Positions 11,171-21,053 of a stretch of DNA of 64,000 bases are shown piece after piece. The notes below the pieces were generated by a model. That model did not search any database. It had not been told where the DNA came from and saw nothing but the letters and a program-made list of their open reading frames with translations. The translations under genes and the position numbers were made by a program. Positions within the stretch are counted from its first letter, which is position 1; the number at the start of each line of letters is the position of its first letter. This stretch comes from Pseudomonas koreensis (lineage in GTDB: Bacteria; Pseudomonadota; Gammaproteobacteria; Pseudomonadales; Pseudomonadaceae), in assembly GCF_024169245.1 (NCBI RefSeq), contig NZ_JALJWP010000001.1, positions 5,023,501 through 5,087,500 of the forward strand, in the 5' to 3' direction.

Positions 11171-11184
11171 CCTTTTTTATTTTT
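11171..11184 (-). promoter_or_regulatory. Candidate Crc/Hfq target (CA motif) at the importer start
   Basis: On the minus strand the leader reads AAAAATAAAAAAGG, which contains two overlapping matches to the AANAANAA motif bound by Hfq with Crc in Pseudomonas. It runs into the AAGG ribosome site seven bases before the ATG at 11163, the usual position for Crc-mediated translational repression. The motif is seen; the regulation is inferred. Confidence 0.6.
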
Positions 11185-11208
11185 GGAGTCAAGCGACCGG
11201 AGCAACAG

Positions 11209-11224
11209 AGCGACATTCGTGCCA
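11209..11224 (-). promoter_or_regulatory. Sigma-54 (-24/-12) promoter of the ABC importer operon
   Basis: The minus strand reads TGGCACG-AATG-TCGC, ten of eleven fixed positions of the RpoN consensus TGGCACG-N4-TTGC, with correct GG-to-GC spacing. It lies 46 bases upstream of the first ATG, in the intergenic region shared with a divergent sigma-54 activator gene. Confidence 0.85.
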
Positions 11225-11231
11225 GAAATGG

Positions 11232-11244
11232 CAAGTGGTTGATT
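11232..11244 (-). promoter_or_regulatory. IHF binding site
   Basis: The minus strand reads AATCAACCACTTG, an exact fit to the IHF consensus WATCARNNNNTTR. It lies between the -24/-12 promoter and the TGAACA repeats, where a DNA bend would bring an enhancer-bound activator to RNA polymerase. Confidence 0.7.
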
Positions 11245-11279
11245 TGCCGTGAAAATCGTTGATTACGCAGGGAAGTGGC

Positions 11280-11337
11280 GTTCACAGCTGAACACTTTTG
11301 AACAGTCGGGGTGATTGACAATGAACAATAGTGAACA
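11280..11337. promoter_or_regulatory. TGAACA repeat array, candidate enhancer for the sigma-54 activator
   Basis: TGAACA occurs at 11289, 11299, 11322 and 11332, two pairs each spaced ten bases (one helical turn). An inverted GTTCA at 11280 forms a dyad with the first copy. The array lies 56-113 bases upstream of the -24 element, the normal range for upstream activating sequences. The repeats are seen; binding by the adjacent activator is inferred. Confidence 0.65.
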
Positions 11338-11378
11338 ACACTCTATGCACCCGATTCGATTAGCGACACAGGTCAATT

Positions 11379-11467
11379 GTAGGAGTGAGCCTGCTCGCGA
11401 TAGCGGTGTGTCAGCCGATGAAAATATGTCGGAAAGACCGCTATCGCGAGCAGGCTCACTCCTACAG
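11379..11467. repeat. REP inverted pair
   Basis: Two REP cores of the GTAGGAGTGAGCC subtype face each other around a spacer of about 35 bases. The pair lies between the enhancer-like repeats and the activator gene. Together with the promoter, IHF site and TGAACA array it fills most of the 11164-11536 interval. Confidence 0.92.
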
Positions 11468-11536
11468 GGGATCTGCGTCGGATTCGAAACGGGTTCATAA
11501 CAATAATAAAATCGCTGCACTCAGAGGCTTGCCCCC

Positions 11537-13375
11537 ATGGCCGCACCTGCTTCGCCGCTGTCCCACGACGCGATCGTCCAGACCTCCTGGCAACGTTGCC
11601 GCGCGTTCGGCCTCGACCACCAGAGCACCCCGGCCTTCGATCAATTGCCCGCCGCCGGCATTGCGCGGTTGCTCGACAGTCATCATTCGCTGGTGCAGAC
11701 CACGCATCAGGAAGTCCTGCCCTACTACGAAAACATCCTCAGCAACTCCAACTGCCTGATCATGCTCGCCGACAATCAGGGCCAGGTGCTGACGTCGTGG
11801 GGCACGCAGCGCTTTATCGAGCCGAATCTGGCCCGGGGCTTTCAGGCCGGCGCGAGCTGGATGGAGCGCAGCAGCGGCACCAATGCGATCGGCACCGCGC
11901 TGGCCTGTGAGCAGGCGGTGCACATCGAACACGACGAACACTTCCTCAAGGCCAACCGCTTCATGACCGGCTCCGCCGCGCCGATCTTCGACGCCGAGCG
12001 CAAGGTCATCGCCGTGCTCGATGTGTCCAGCGACAGCTACCTGCCGCCCTCGCACACCCTGGGCATGGTCAAGATGATGAGCCAGACCGTGGAAAACCGG
12101 CTGATCCTCAACCTGTTCCATGGACAGCATTTTCAACTGACCTTCAACACCGGCTTGAACAACCTCGACAGCCAATGGGCCGGGTTGCTGATTTTCGATG
12201 AGAGCGGCCAGGTGCTCTCGGCCAATCGCCGCGCCGACAATCTGCTCGGCGTGCGTCTGTCACGGGTCAGCGTCGAGAGCCTGTTCAAGGTGTCACTGCT
12301 GGAGCTGATCAATCAGCCCGAGGGCATGCCGTTTGCCTTGCAGACATCCGGGCGCAACCGTTTCCAGTGCTTGCTGAAACGGCCGAAACAGGCGCCGGTG
12401 CAAGCGCGGGTGTTTGTCGTCGAGGACAAGCCTGCGTCAGCCAGCACAATCAGCCTCAACACTCTGCATTTCGGTGACAGCCGCGTGGAAAAAGCCGTGC
12501 GCCAGGCCGAGCGTTTGCTTGAGAAAGACATTCCGTTGTTGATCCACGGTGAAACTGGCGTCGGCAAGGAAGTCTTCGTCAAAGCTCTGCATCAGGCCAG
12601 CTCACGCAGCAAACAGGCGTTCATCGCGGTGAACTGCGCTGCGATCCCCGCCGAACTGGTCGAGTCTGAGTTGTTTGGCTACGAGAAAGGCGCTTTCACC
12701 GGGGCCAACCAGAAAGGCAGCATCGGCCTGATCCGCAAGGCCGACAAAGGCACGCTGTTTCTCGACGAGATCGGCGATATGCCGCTGCCGACCCAGGCGC
12801 GCCTGTTGCGGGTGTTGCAGGAGCGCTGCGTGCAACCGGTGGGCAGCAGCGAGTTGTTCCCGGTTGATCTGCGAATTATCTCCGCCACCAACCGATCGTT
12901 GCGCGAGCAGGTGCAATTGGGCCGCTTTCGTGAGGATTTGTATTACCGGATTGGCGGGCTGACGCTGGAATTGCCGCCGTTACGCGAGCGCAGTGACAAG
13001 CAGGCGCTGTTCAAACGGCTGTGGCAGCAACATCGCGAGCCGACGCAATGGGCGGGGCTGAGCCCAGAAGTGTTGGAGTTGTTTGAAAAGCATCCGTGGC
13101 CGGGGAATCTGCGTCAGGTCAGCAGCGTGATGCAGGTGGCGCTGGCCATGGCCGAAGAACAACCAGTGCGGCTTGAGCATTTGCCGGATGATTTTTTTGT
13201 CGATCTGGAGATGGAGCCGGTGGAAACGGCGGCGCCGCTGGGGCTGGATTTGAATGATGCTGAGGCGTTGAACAGGGAGTTGAAGGCGGCTGGAGGGAAT
13301 ATCTCGCACCTGGCGCGGCGTTTGGGGGTTAGCCGCAATACGCTGTACAAACGGTTGCGGCAGATTGGCAATTAA
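11537..13375 (+). CDS. Sigma-54-dependent transcriptional activator, AcoR-like
   Basis: A 612-residue enhancer-binding protein. The N-terminal part (about 60-200) resembles the GAF-type sensor domain of AcoR-like regulators. The central AAA+ domain has Walker A GETGVGKE (from residue 338), the sigma-54-contacting GAFTGA loop at 385-390 and Walker B GTLFLDEIGDMP. A Fis-type helix-turn-helix closes the protein (NISHLARRLGVSRNTLYKRL). It is transcribed away from the ABC importer, whose promoter has -24/-12, IHF and upstream repeat elements, so it very likely activates that operon. The inducing ligand is unknown; the imported polyol or a product of it is a reasonable guess. The ribosome site is weak. 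Confidence 0.93.
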   Translation: MAAPASPLSHDAIVQTSWQRCRAFGLDHQSTPAFDQLPAAGIARLLDSHHSLVQTTHQEVLPYYENILSNSNCLIMLADNQGQVLTSWGTQRFIEPNLARGFQAGASWMERSSGTNAIGTALACEQAVHIEHDEHFLKANRFMTGSAAPIFDAERKVIAVLDVSSDSYLPPSHTLGMVKMMSQTVENRLILNLFHGQHFQLTFNTGLNNLDSQWAGLLIFDESGQVLSANRRADNLLGVRLSRVSVESLFKVSLLELINQPEGMPFALQTSGRNRFQCLLKRPKQAPVQARVFVVEDKPASASTISLNTLHFGDSRVEKAVRQAERLLEKDIPLLIHGETGVGKEVFVKALHQASSRSKQAFIAVNCAAIPAELVESELFGYEKGAFTGANQKGSIGLIRKADKGTLFLDEIGDMPLPTQARLLRVLQERCVQPVGSSELFPVDLRIISATNRSLREQVQLGRFREDLYYRIGGLTLELPPLRERSDKQALFKRLWQQHREPTQWAGLSPEVLELFEKHPWPGNLRQVSSVMQVALAMAEEQPVRLEHLPDDFFVDLEMEPVETAAPLGLDLNDAEALNRELKAAGGNISHLARRLGVSRNTLYKRLRQIGN

Positions 13376-13393
13376 AAGCCAGATCAAAAGATC

Positions 13394-13416
13394 GCTCCCA
13401 CGCAGAGCGTGGGAAC
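13394..13416. repeat. Short hairpin repeat between convergent genes
   Basis: CTCCCACGC-AGA-GCGTGGGAAC forms a tight hairpin in the 60-base gap between the activator gene and the oppositely oriented cysS. The same element, in longer form, recurs at 46680-46784. Confidence 0.75.
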
Positions 13417-13435
13417 GAACAAGGCAGGCGCCTAC

Positions 13436-14818
13436 TCAGTCAGCCAACCGCCACGTAGTCCCACCCTTGCCATCTTCCAGCACAACACCCATCGCCGTGA
13501 GCTGATCACGAATGCGGTCCGACTCGGCCCAATCCTTACCCGCCCGCGCTGCAAGACGCGCCGCGATCAGTGCATCGACTTCAGCCGCGTCGACACGCCC
13601 TTCAGCGCCCGCCTGCAGGAAATCATCGGCCTCCAACTGCAACACACCCAGCACGCTGGCCAGTTCCTTCAAGCGCGCCGCCAGCCCCGCCGCTGCATCG
13701 AGATCGCTCTCACGCAGACGGTTGATCTCACGCACCATCTCGAACAGCACGGCGCAGGCCTCGGGGGTGCCGAAGTCGTCGTTCATCACCGTGGTGAAGC
13801 GCTCGACGAACGCCTCGCCCCCGGCCGGCGCCACAGTCGGCAGGCCTTTCAACGCGTGGTAGAAACGCTCGAGTGCGCCCTTGGCGTCCTTGAGGTTGTC
13901 TTCCGAATAGTTGATCGCGCTGCGGTAGTGGCTTGACACCAGCAGGTAACGCACGACTTCCGGGTGGTACTTGTCGAGCACGTCGCGGATGGTGAAGAAG
14001 TTGTTCAACGACTTGGACATCTTCTCGCCATTGATGCGAATCATGCCGCAATGCATCCACGCGTTGGCGTAGGTCTTGCCGGTGGCCGCTTCGCTTTGGG
14101 CGATTTCGTTTTCGTGGTGCGGGAACTCCAGATCGCTGCCGCCGCCATGAATGTCGAAGGTCTCGCCGAGGCAGCAGGTCGACATCACCGAGCACTCGAT
14201 GTGCCAGCCCGGACGTCCGGCGCCCCATGGCGATTCCCAGCTCGGCTCGCCCGGCTTGGCAGCTTTCCACAGGACGAAATCAAGCGGGTCTTCCTTCGAC
14301 TCGTCGACTTCGATACGGGCGCCGATGCGCAGGTCTTCGATCTTCTTGCGCGACAGCTTGCCGTAGCCCATGAATTTGCCGACGCGGTAGTACACGTCGC
14401 CATTGCCCGGGGCGTAAGCGTAGCCCTTGTCGATCAGGGTCTGGATCATCGCGTGCATGCCGGCGATGTGATCGGTGGCGCGCGGTTCCATGTCCGGCTT
14501 CTGGATGTTCAGGCGCGCTTCGTCTTCGTGCATCGCGGCGATCATGCGCTCGGTCAGCGCTTCGAACGATTCACCGTTCTCGCGGGCGCGATTGATGATC
14601 TTGTCGTCGATGTCGGTGATGTTGCGCACGTAGGTCAGGTCATAACCGCTGAAGCGCAACCAGCGCGTCACCAGGTCGAACGCGACCATGCTGCGGCCGT
14701 GGCCGAGGTGGCAGTAGTCGTACACGGTCATCCCGCAGACGTACATGCGCACCTTGTTGCCATCCAGCGGCTTGAAGACTTCTTTGCTCTTGGTGAGCGT
14801 GTTGTAGATCGTTAGCAC
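13436..14818 (-). CDS. cysS: Cysteinyl-tRNA synthetase
   Basis: Class I aminoacyl-tRNA synthetase charging tRNA-Cys in the cytoplasm. It shows the HIGH-type motif as HLGHGRS near residue 34, the KMSKS motif as [10 protein letters not shown], and zinc ligands such as the Cys in YVCGMTVYD and in HIECSVMS. The start is taken as the GTG at 14818 (V-L-T-I-Y-N), which follows AAGGA with good spacing and gives 460 residues, the size of P. aeruginosa CysS. An alternative GTG lies at 14836. It is downstream of glnS with an 18-base gap, so the two synthetases form one operon. Confidence 0.97.
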   Translation of the reverse strand: MLTIYNTLTKSKEVFKPLDGNKVRMYVCGMTVYDYCHLGHGRSMVAFDLVTRWLRFSGYDLTYVRNITDIDDKIINRARENGESFEALTERMIAAMHEDEARLNIQKPDMEPRATDHIAGMHAMIQTLIDKGYAYAPGNGDVYYRVGKFMGYGKLSRKKIEDLRIGARIEVDESKEDPLDFVLWKAAKPGEPSWESPWGAGRPGWHIECSVMSTCCLGETFDIHGGGSDLEFPHHENEIAQSEAATGKTYANAWMHCGMIRINGEKMSKSLNNFFTIRDVLDKYHPEVVRYLLVSSHYRSAINYSEDNLKDAKGALERFYHALKGLPTVAPAGGEAFVERFTTVMNDDFGTPEACAVLFEMVREINRLRESDLDAAAGLAARLKELASVLGVLQLEADDFLQAGAEGRVDAAEVDALIAARLAARAGKDWAESDRIRDQLTAMGVVLEDGKGGTTWRLAD

Positions 14819-14836
14819 GTTAGTTCCTTGACTCAC

Positions 14837-16534
<1,698 letters not shown>

Positions 16535-16785
16535 AGGATCCTTGACGTACAGGTGCGCGGCCGCAAAGAGGGGCCAGACAAAACAAAGCCGCTATCATAG
16601 CCGATGCTGTCAAGGGCCTGACAGAGCAGCTCTTATAAAGGCATGCATTTAATCGCCGGGATTTGAAAAACCGCCTCGAAATTCGCGCCTGTCACGCTAA
16701 ACTGCGCACCTTGGCCGAAGCAGGCTGAACCGGTTTTCGGTCCAGGTGTCCGAAAACCACGAATTCCCTATAAAGAGTAATGACC

Positions 16786-17292
16786 ATGACTCAAGTCAAA
16801 CTGACCACCAACCATGGCGACATCGTCATCGAACTGAACGCTGAAAAGGCGCCGATCACCGTCGCCAACTTCATCGAATACGTCAACGCCGGTCACTACA
16901 CCAACACCGTATTCCACCGCGTCATCGGCAACTTCATGATCCAGGGCGGCGGTTTCGAGCCTGGCATGAAAGAAAAGAAAGACAAGCGTCCAAGCATCCA
17001 GAACGAAGCGGACAATGGTCTTTCCAACGACAAGTACACCGTCGCCATGGCCCGCACCATGGAGCCGCATTCGGCTTCGGCGCAGTTCTTCATCAACGTC
17101 GCCGACAACACCTTCCTCAACCACAGCGGCAAGAACGTGCAGGGCTGGGGCTACGCGGTATTCGGTAAAGTCACCCAAGGCACCGACGTTGTCGACAAGA
17201 TCAAAGGCGTGTCGACCACTTCCAAGGCCGGCCACCAAGACGTACCTGCAGACGACGTGATCATCGAGAAAGCCGAGATCATCGCAGCGTGA
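16786..17292 (+). CDS. ppiB: Peptidyl-prolyl cis-trans isomerase B (cyclophilin)
   Basis: A 168-residue cytoplasmic cyclophilin without a signal peptide that accelerates proline isomerisation in protein folding. The catalytic core is clear: [14 protein letters not shown] (with the conserved Arg), SAQFFIN, and the Trp in [15 protein letters not shown] codons at 16780 and 16786 are both possible; the second is preferred because it fits the family N-terminus and spacing from AGAG. Its stop overlaps the lpxH start, so the two are translated from one message. Confidence 0.96.
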   Translation: MTQVKLTTNHGDIVIELNAEKAPITVANFIEYVNAGHYTNTVFHRVIGNFMIQGGGFEPGMKEKKDKRPSIQNEADNGLSNDKYTVAMARTMEPHSASAQFFINVADNTFLNHSGKNVQGWGYAVFGKVTQGTDVVDKIKGVSTTSKAGHQDVPADDVIIEKAEIIAA

Positions 17293-18041
17293 TATTGCTG
17301 ATTTCAGACTTGCATCTGGAAGAGGAGCGCCCGGACATTACCCGGGCGTTTCTGGATTTGATCGCCGGACGCGCCCGCTCGGCGAGTGCGTTGTACATCC
17401 TCGGCGACTTCTTCGAGGCGTGGATTGGCGACGACGCCATGACGCCCTTTCAGCGCTCCATCTGCCAGGCCCTGCGCGATTTGAGGGACAGCGGTACGGC
17501 GATCTTTCTCATGCACGGCAATCGCGATTTCATGCTCGGCAAGGCTTTCTGCAAACAGGCCGGCTGCACATTGCTGAAGGATCCGAGTGTCGTGCAGTTC
17601 TACGGCGAGCCGGTGCTGCTGATGCACGGCGACAGCCTGTGCACCCGCGACGTTGGCTACATGAAGCTGCGCCGCTATCTGCGCAACCCGATCACCCTGT
17701 TCATCCTCCGTCATCTGCCGCTGAGCAGCCGCCATAAACTGGCGCGCAAGCTGCGCAGCGAAAGCCGCGCACAGACGCGGATGAAGGCCAATGACATCGT
17801 TGATGTCACCCCGGAAGAGATTCCGCGGGTGATGCAGAAATTCGGCGTGAAAACCCTGATCCACGGCCACACCCACCGCCCGGCGATTCACAAGTTGCAG
17901 CTTGGTGAACAAGCGGCGAAGCGGATTGTGCTGGGGGACTGGGACCGTCAGGGTTGGGCGTTGCAGGTCGATGAAAGCGGGTACGCCCTGGCCCCGTTCG
18001 ACTTCGCCCCGCCACCCGCCCTCCCCGCCCCAACGATTTAA
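17289..18041 (+). CDS. lpxH: UDP-2,3-diacylglucosamine diphosphatase
   Basis: A 250-residue calcineurin-type metallophosphoesterase of lipid A synthesis. It hydrolyses UDP-2,3-diacylglucosamine to lipid X and UMP at the inner face of the inner membrane. Metal-binding motifs are present: SDLHL near the start, [28 protein letters not shown] and HGHTHRPA. The start is GTG at 17289, overlapping the ppiB stop (GTGA). It follows the E. coli protein through the core and has a slightly longer C-terminus. Confidence 0.96.
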   Translation: MILLISDLHLEEERPDITRAFLDLIAGRARSASALYILGDFFEAWIGDDAMTPFQRSICQALRDLRDSGTAIFLMHGNRDFMLGKAFCKQAGCTLLKDPSVVQFYGEPVLLMHGDSLCTRDVGYMKLRRYLRNPITLFILRHLPLSSRHKLARKLRSESRAQTRMKANDIVDVTPEEIPRVMQKFGVKTLIHGHTHRPAIHKLQLGEQAAKRIVLGDWDRQGWALQVDESGYALAPFDFAPPPALPAPTI

Positions 18042-18060
18042 AGCCAAATACAAAACCATT

Positions 18061-18150
18061 GTAGGAGTGAGCCTGCTCGCGATAGCGATATCACATTCAA
18101 CATCTTTGTTGACTGATACACCGCTATCGCGAGCAGGCTCACTCCTACAG
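18061..18150. repeat. REP inverted pair
   Basis: Two facing REP cores of the GTAGGAGTGAGCC subtype, both ending in the same TCGCGATAGCG extension, lie between the convergent lpxH and efflux genes. Confidence 0.92.
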
Positions 18151-18166
18151 TTGATCGCGCTTCGGA

Positions 18167-19696
18167 TCAATGCCCGCTGGCGGCAGGCCCTGCCTTGGCG
18201 GCAAACGGCGGTTTCGCCAGCCATACGATCAGAATCAACCCCATGAACCCCCAGCCCAGCAACGTGAAGTAATCCACGGTGGACAGCATGTACGCCTGGC
18301 TCGTGAGGATCTGATCCATCTGCGCATAGGCCGACTGACTCGCCCCGCCCAACTGATTCAAGGTTTCGCGGGTGGCCGGCTCGAAGGTGCTGATGCTCTC
18401 GCTCATGTACGCATGATGCTGATCGGCCCGGCGAATCCAGATCCAGGTGGTCAGCGACGCCGCAAAGCTACCGCCCAACGTCCGCAAAAACGTCGCCAGG
18501 CCAGCGCCATCGGCAATCTGGCTCGGCGGCAAGTCCGACATCAGAATGCTCAGGGTCGGCATGAAGAACAGCGCCACACCGATGCCCATGAACAACTGCA
18601 CCAGCGCGATGTGCTGGAAGTCCACCTCGTTGGTGAACTCGGCACGCATGAAGCAGCTCAAGCCAATCGCCAGAAATGCCAGCCCGGCGAGCAGACGCAG
18701 GTCGAACTTGTTCGCGTACTTGCCGACAAACGGCGACAGCAGCACCGGCAGAATACCGATCGGTGCCACCGCCAGGCCCGCCCAGGTCGCGGTGTAGCCC
18801 ATTTGCGTTTGCAACCACTGCGGCAGGATCAGGTTGATGCCGAAGAAACCGGCATAACCCAGCACCAGCACCAGCGTGCCGATGCGGAAGTTGCGATAGG
18901 CGAACAGGCGCAGGTTGACCACCGGGTGGCGGTCGGTCATTTCCCAGATCACGAACACCGCCAGGGCGACCACGGAAATCGCCGCGCCAACAATGATGAA
19001 ATTCGACTCGAACCAGTCCAGGTCATTGCCCTTGTCGAGGATCACCTGCAACGCGCCGACACCAATGATCAACGTGATCAGGCCGACGTAATCCATTGGC
19101 TGGCGACTGGTGACCACCGGCCGTTTCGCCAGTTGCGAACGCACCACCATCACCGCAAAGATGCCGATCGGCACGTTGATGAAGAAGATCCACGGCCAGC
19201 TGTAACTGTCGGTGATCCAGCCGCCGAGAATCGGACCGGCAATCGGCGCGACCACCGTGACCATCGCCAGCAGCGCCAGAGCCATCCCGCGTTTCGCCGG
19301 CGGATACACCGCGATCAACAGGGTCTGCGTCATCGGATACAGCGGCCCGGCGACCAGACCTTGCAGCACGCGAAAACCGATCAGCTCGGGCATTGAGGTC
19401 GAGATACCGCAAAGAAACGACGCCAGTACAAACAGCATCGTCGCCCACAGAAACAGCTTCACCTCGCCGAAGCGGCGGCTGAGCCAACCGGTCAGCGGCA
19501 GTGCAATCGCGTTGCTCACTGCGAACGAGGTGATGACCCAAGTGCCCTGCTCCGAACTCACCCCGAGGTTGCCGGAAATCGTCGGCAGTGCCACGTTGGC
19601 GATGGTCGTGTCGAGCACTTGCATGAACGTCGCCAGCGACAGGCCGATGGTGCTGAGCAACAGGCTGGGCGGCGTGAAAGAAGCGTTATTGCTCAT
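18167..19696 (-). CDS. MFS multidrug efflux permease, EmrB/QacA (DHA2) family
   Basis: A 509-residue inner-membrane transporter with about 14 helices. The N-terminus reads FMQVLDTTIANVALPTISG, and motif C of the drug/proton antiporters is visible in the GPILGG region. The start is the ATG at 19696 after AGGA; the longer frame to 19792 runs through a REP element. It should work with the periplasmic adaptor and outer-membrane channel encoded upstream as a proton-driven tripartite pump. A REP pair separates it from the adaptor gene. Confidence 0.94.
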   Translation of the reverse strand: MSNNASFTPPSLLLSTIGLSLATFMQVLDTTIANVALPTISGNLGVSSEQGTWVITSFAVSNAIALPLTGWLSRRFGEVKLFLWATMLFVLASFLCGISTSMPELIGFRVLQGLVAGPLYPMTQTLLIAVYPPAKRGMALALLAMVTVVAPIAGPILGGWITDSYSWPWIFFINVPIGIFAVMVVRSQLAKRPVVTSRQPMDYVGLITLIIGVGALQVILDKGNDLDWFESNFIIVGAAISVVALAVFVIWEMTDRHPVVNLRLFAYRNFRIGTLVLVLGYAGFFGINLILPQWLQTQMGYTATWAGLAVAPIGILPVLLSPFVGKYANKFDLRLLAGLAFLAIGLSCFMRAEFTNEVDFQHIALVQLFMGIGVALFFMPTLSILMSDLPPSQIADGAGLATFLRTLGGSFAASLTTWIWIRRADQHHAYMSESISTFEPATRETLNQLGGASQSAYAQMDQILTSQAYMLSTVDYFTLLGWGFMGLILIVWLAKPPFAAKAGPAASGH

Positions 19697-19733
19697 TGTG
19701 AATCCTATGGAACCTAATGGACACCACCCCCCT

Positions 19734-19822
19734 GTAGGAGTGAGCCTGCTCGCGATAGCGGCATAACAGTCGACATCATCGGTGACTGACACACCGCTAT
19801 CGCGAGCAGGCTCACTCCTACA
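19734..19822. repeat. REP inverted pair inside the efflux operon
   Basis: A REP pair of the GTAGGAGTGAGCC subtype lies between the adaptor gene (19836-21038) and the permease gene, which are otherwise expected to be cotranscribed. Such a hairpin could lower expression or shorten message of the distal gene. Confidence 0.92.
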
Positions 19823-19835
19823 AGGTCCGTGCAGG

Positions 19836-21038
19836 TCAGCGCTGTGCGGTCTTGCCCGCTGCGGCGCTGTTGTCGTGGATCAGTTGCGCAATCATCGCGT
19901 CCGCCTCGGCCAGTTGGCGCTCGTAGACGTTGGTGCTGAACGAGGCCTTTTGCGGCGGTTGCTGGGCCAGCACCGGGCCGCTCTGGTCGTGCAGATTCAC
20001 TTCGACGTTGGTCGACAGACCGACACGCAACGGGTGCTTTGCCCGTTCTTCAGCATTGATGTGAATCCGCACCGGCACGCGCTGGACGATCTTGATCCAG
20101 TTACCGGTGGCGTTCTGCGCCGGCAGCAAGGCAAATGCGCTGCCGGTACCAGCGCCGAGGCTGTCGACGGTGCCGCTGTATTTCACGTCGCTGCCATAAA
20201 TATCGGCCTCGATATCCACCGGCTGGCCGATGCGCATGTCACGCAGTTGGGTTTCCTTGAAGTTGGCGTCGATCCACAGCTGATCCAGCGGAATCACCGC
20301 CATCAACGCGGTGCCCGGCTGCACGCGCTGACCGAGTTGCACGGTGCGCTTGGCGACGTAACCAGTGACCGGCGCGATCAAGATGCTGCGGGCATTGGTC
20401 AGGTAGGCCTGACGCAGATCGGCAGCTGCCGACATCACGTCCGGGTGCGACGAGACCACGGTGTCGTCGACCAGGGCACTGGTGGTTTTCAGTTGCTGTT
20501 TAGCGTTGGCCAAAGCGTTCTGCGCCGAGGTCAGGTCGTCGCGAGCGTGGGACAGCTCTTCCTGGGAAATCGCCCCGCCCTGAGCCAGATTTTTGCGGCG
20601 GTTGTAGTTGTCCTGGGCTTTCTGCACTTCGGCCTGCTGCGCGTTGACCTGCGCTTTCATGCCATCGACGTTGCTGTACAAACCGCGCGCCTGACGCACG
20701 GTGCGCGCCAGTTTGGCCTTGGCACTTTGCAGGCCGACTTCGGCATCGTTGGGGTCGAAGTTGACCAGCACCTGGCCTTCGTGGACCAGATCACCGTCGT
20801 CGGCGCCGATGCTGACCACGGTGCCGGTGACCAGCGGCGTGATCTCCACCACGTTGCCGTTGACGTAGGCATCGTCGGTGCTTTCGTTAAAGCGCCCGAT
20901 GAATTCGTGATAGGTCCAGACGCCGGCGATGGCGAGCAGGACGACCACGGCGAGGGCCAGCAGCATCACCTTGCGTTTGCGCGGGTTGCCGGTGTCCGGG
21001 GTGTTGTCTTGAGCTTGGGTGTTTTCGGCAGTGGCCAT
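19836..21038 (-). CDS. Efflux periplasmic adaptor, EmrA/HlyD family
   Basis: A 400-residue membrane-fusion protein. A cytoplasmic N-terminus leads to a single membrane helix at about residues 25-45, followed by a barrel-sandwich/lipoyl half (VVEITPLVTGTV), a long coiled-coil hairpin of about residues 110-215 rich in A, Q and K, and a beta-barrel. It links the EmrB-like permease to the outer-membrane channel. It follows the channel gene by 15 bases. Confidence 0.93.
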   Translation of the reverse strand: MATAENTQAQDNTPDTGNPRKRKVMLLALAVVVLLAIAGVWTYHEFIGRFNESTDDAYVNGNVVEITPLVTGTVVSIGADDGDLVHEGQVLVNFDPNDAEVGLQSAKAKLARTVRQARGLYSNVDGMKAQVNAQQAEVQKAQDNYNRRKNLAQGGAISQEELSHARDDLTSAQNALANAKQQLKTTSALVDDTVVSSHPDVMSAAADLRQAYLTNARSILIAPVTGYVAKRTVQLGQRVQPGTALMAVIPLDQLWIDANFKETQLRDMRIGQPVDIEADIYGSDVKYSGTVDSLGAGTGSAFALLPAQNATGNWIKIVQRVPVRIHINAEERAKHPLRVGLSTNVEVNLHDQSGPVLAQQPPQKASFSTNVYERQLAEADAMIAQLIHDNSAAAGKTAQR

Positions 21039-21053
21039 GACAAATACCTTGAA

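Noticed and set aside
16535..16785. Promoters for glnS and ppiB
   Set aside because: A TATGAT hexamer is present for glnS, but no convincing -35 partner is found, and nothing clear is seen for ppiB. They were not listed as features.
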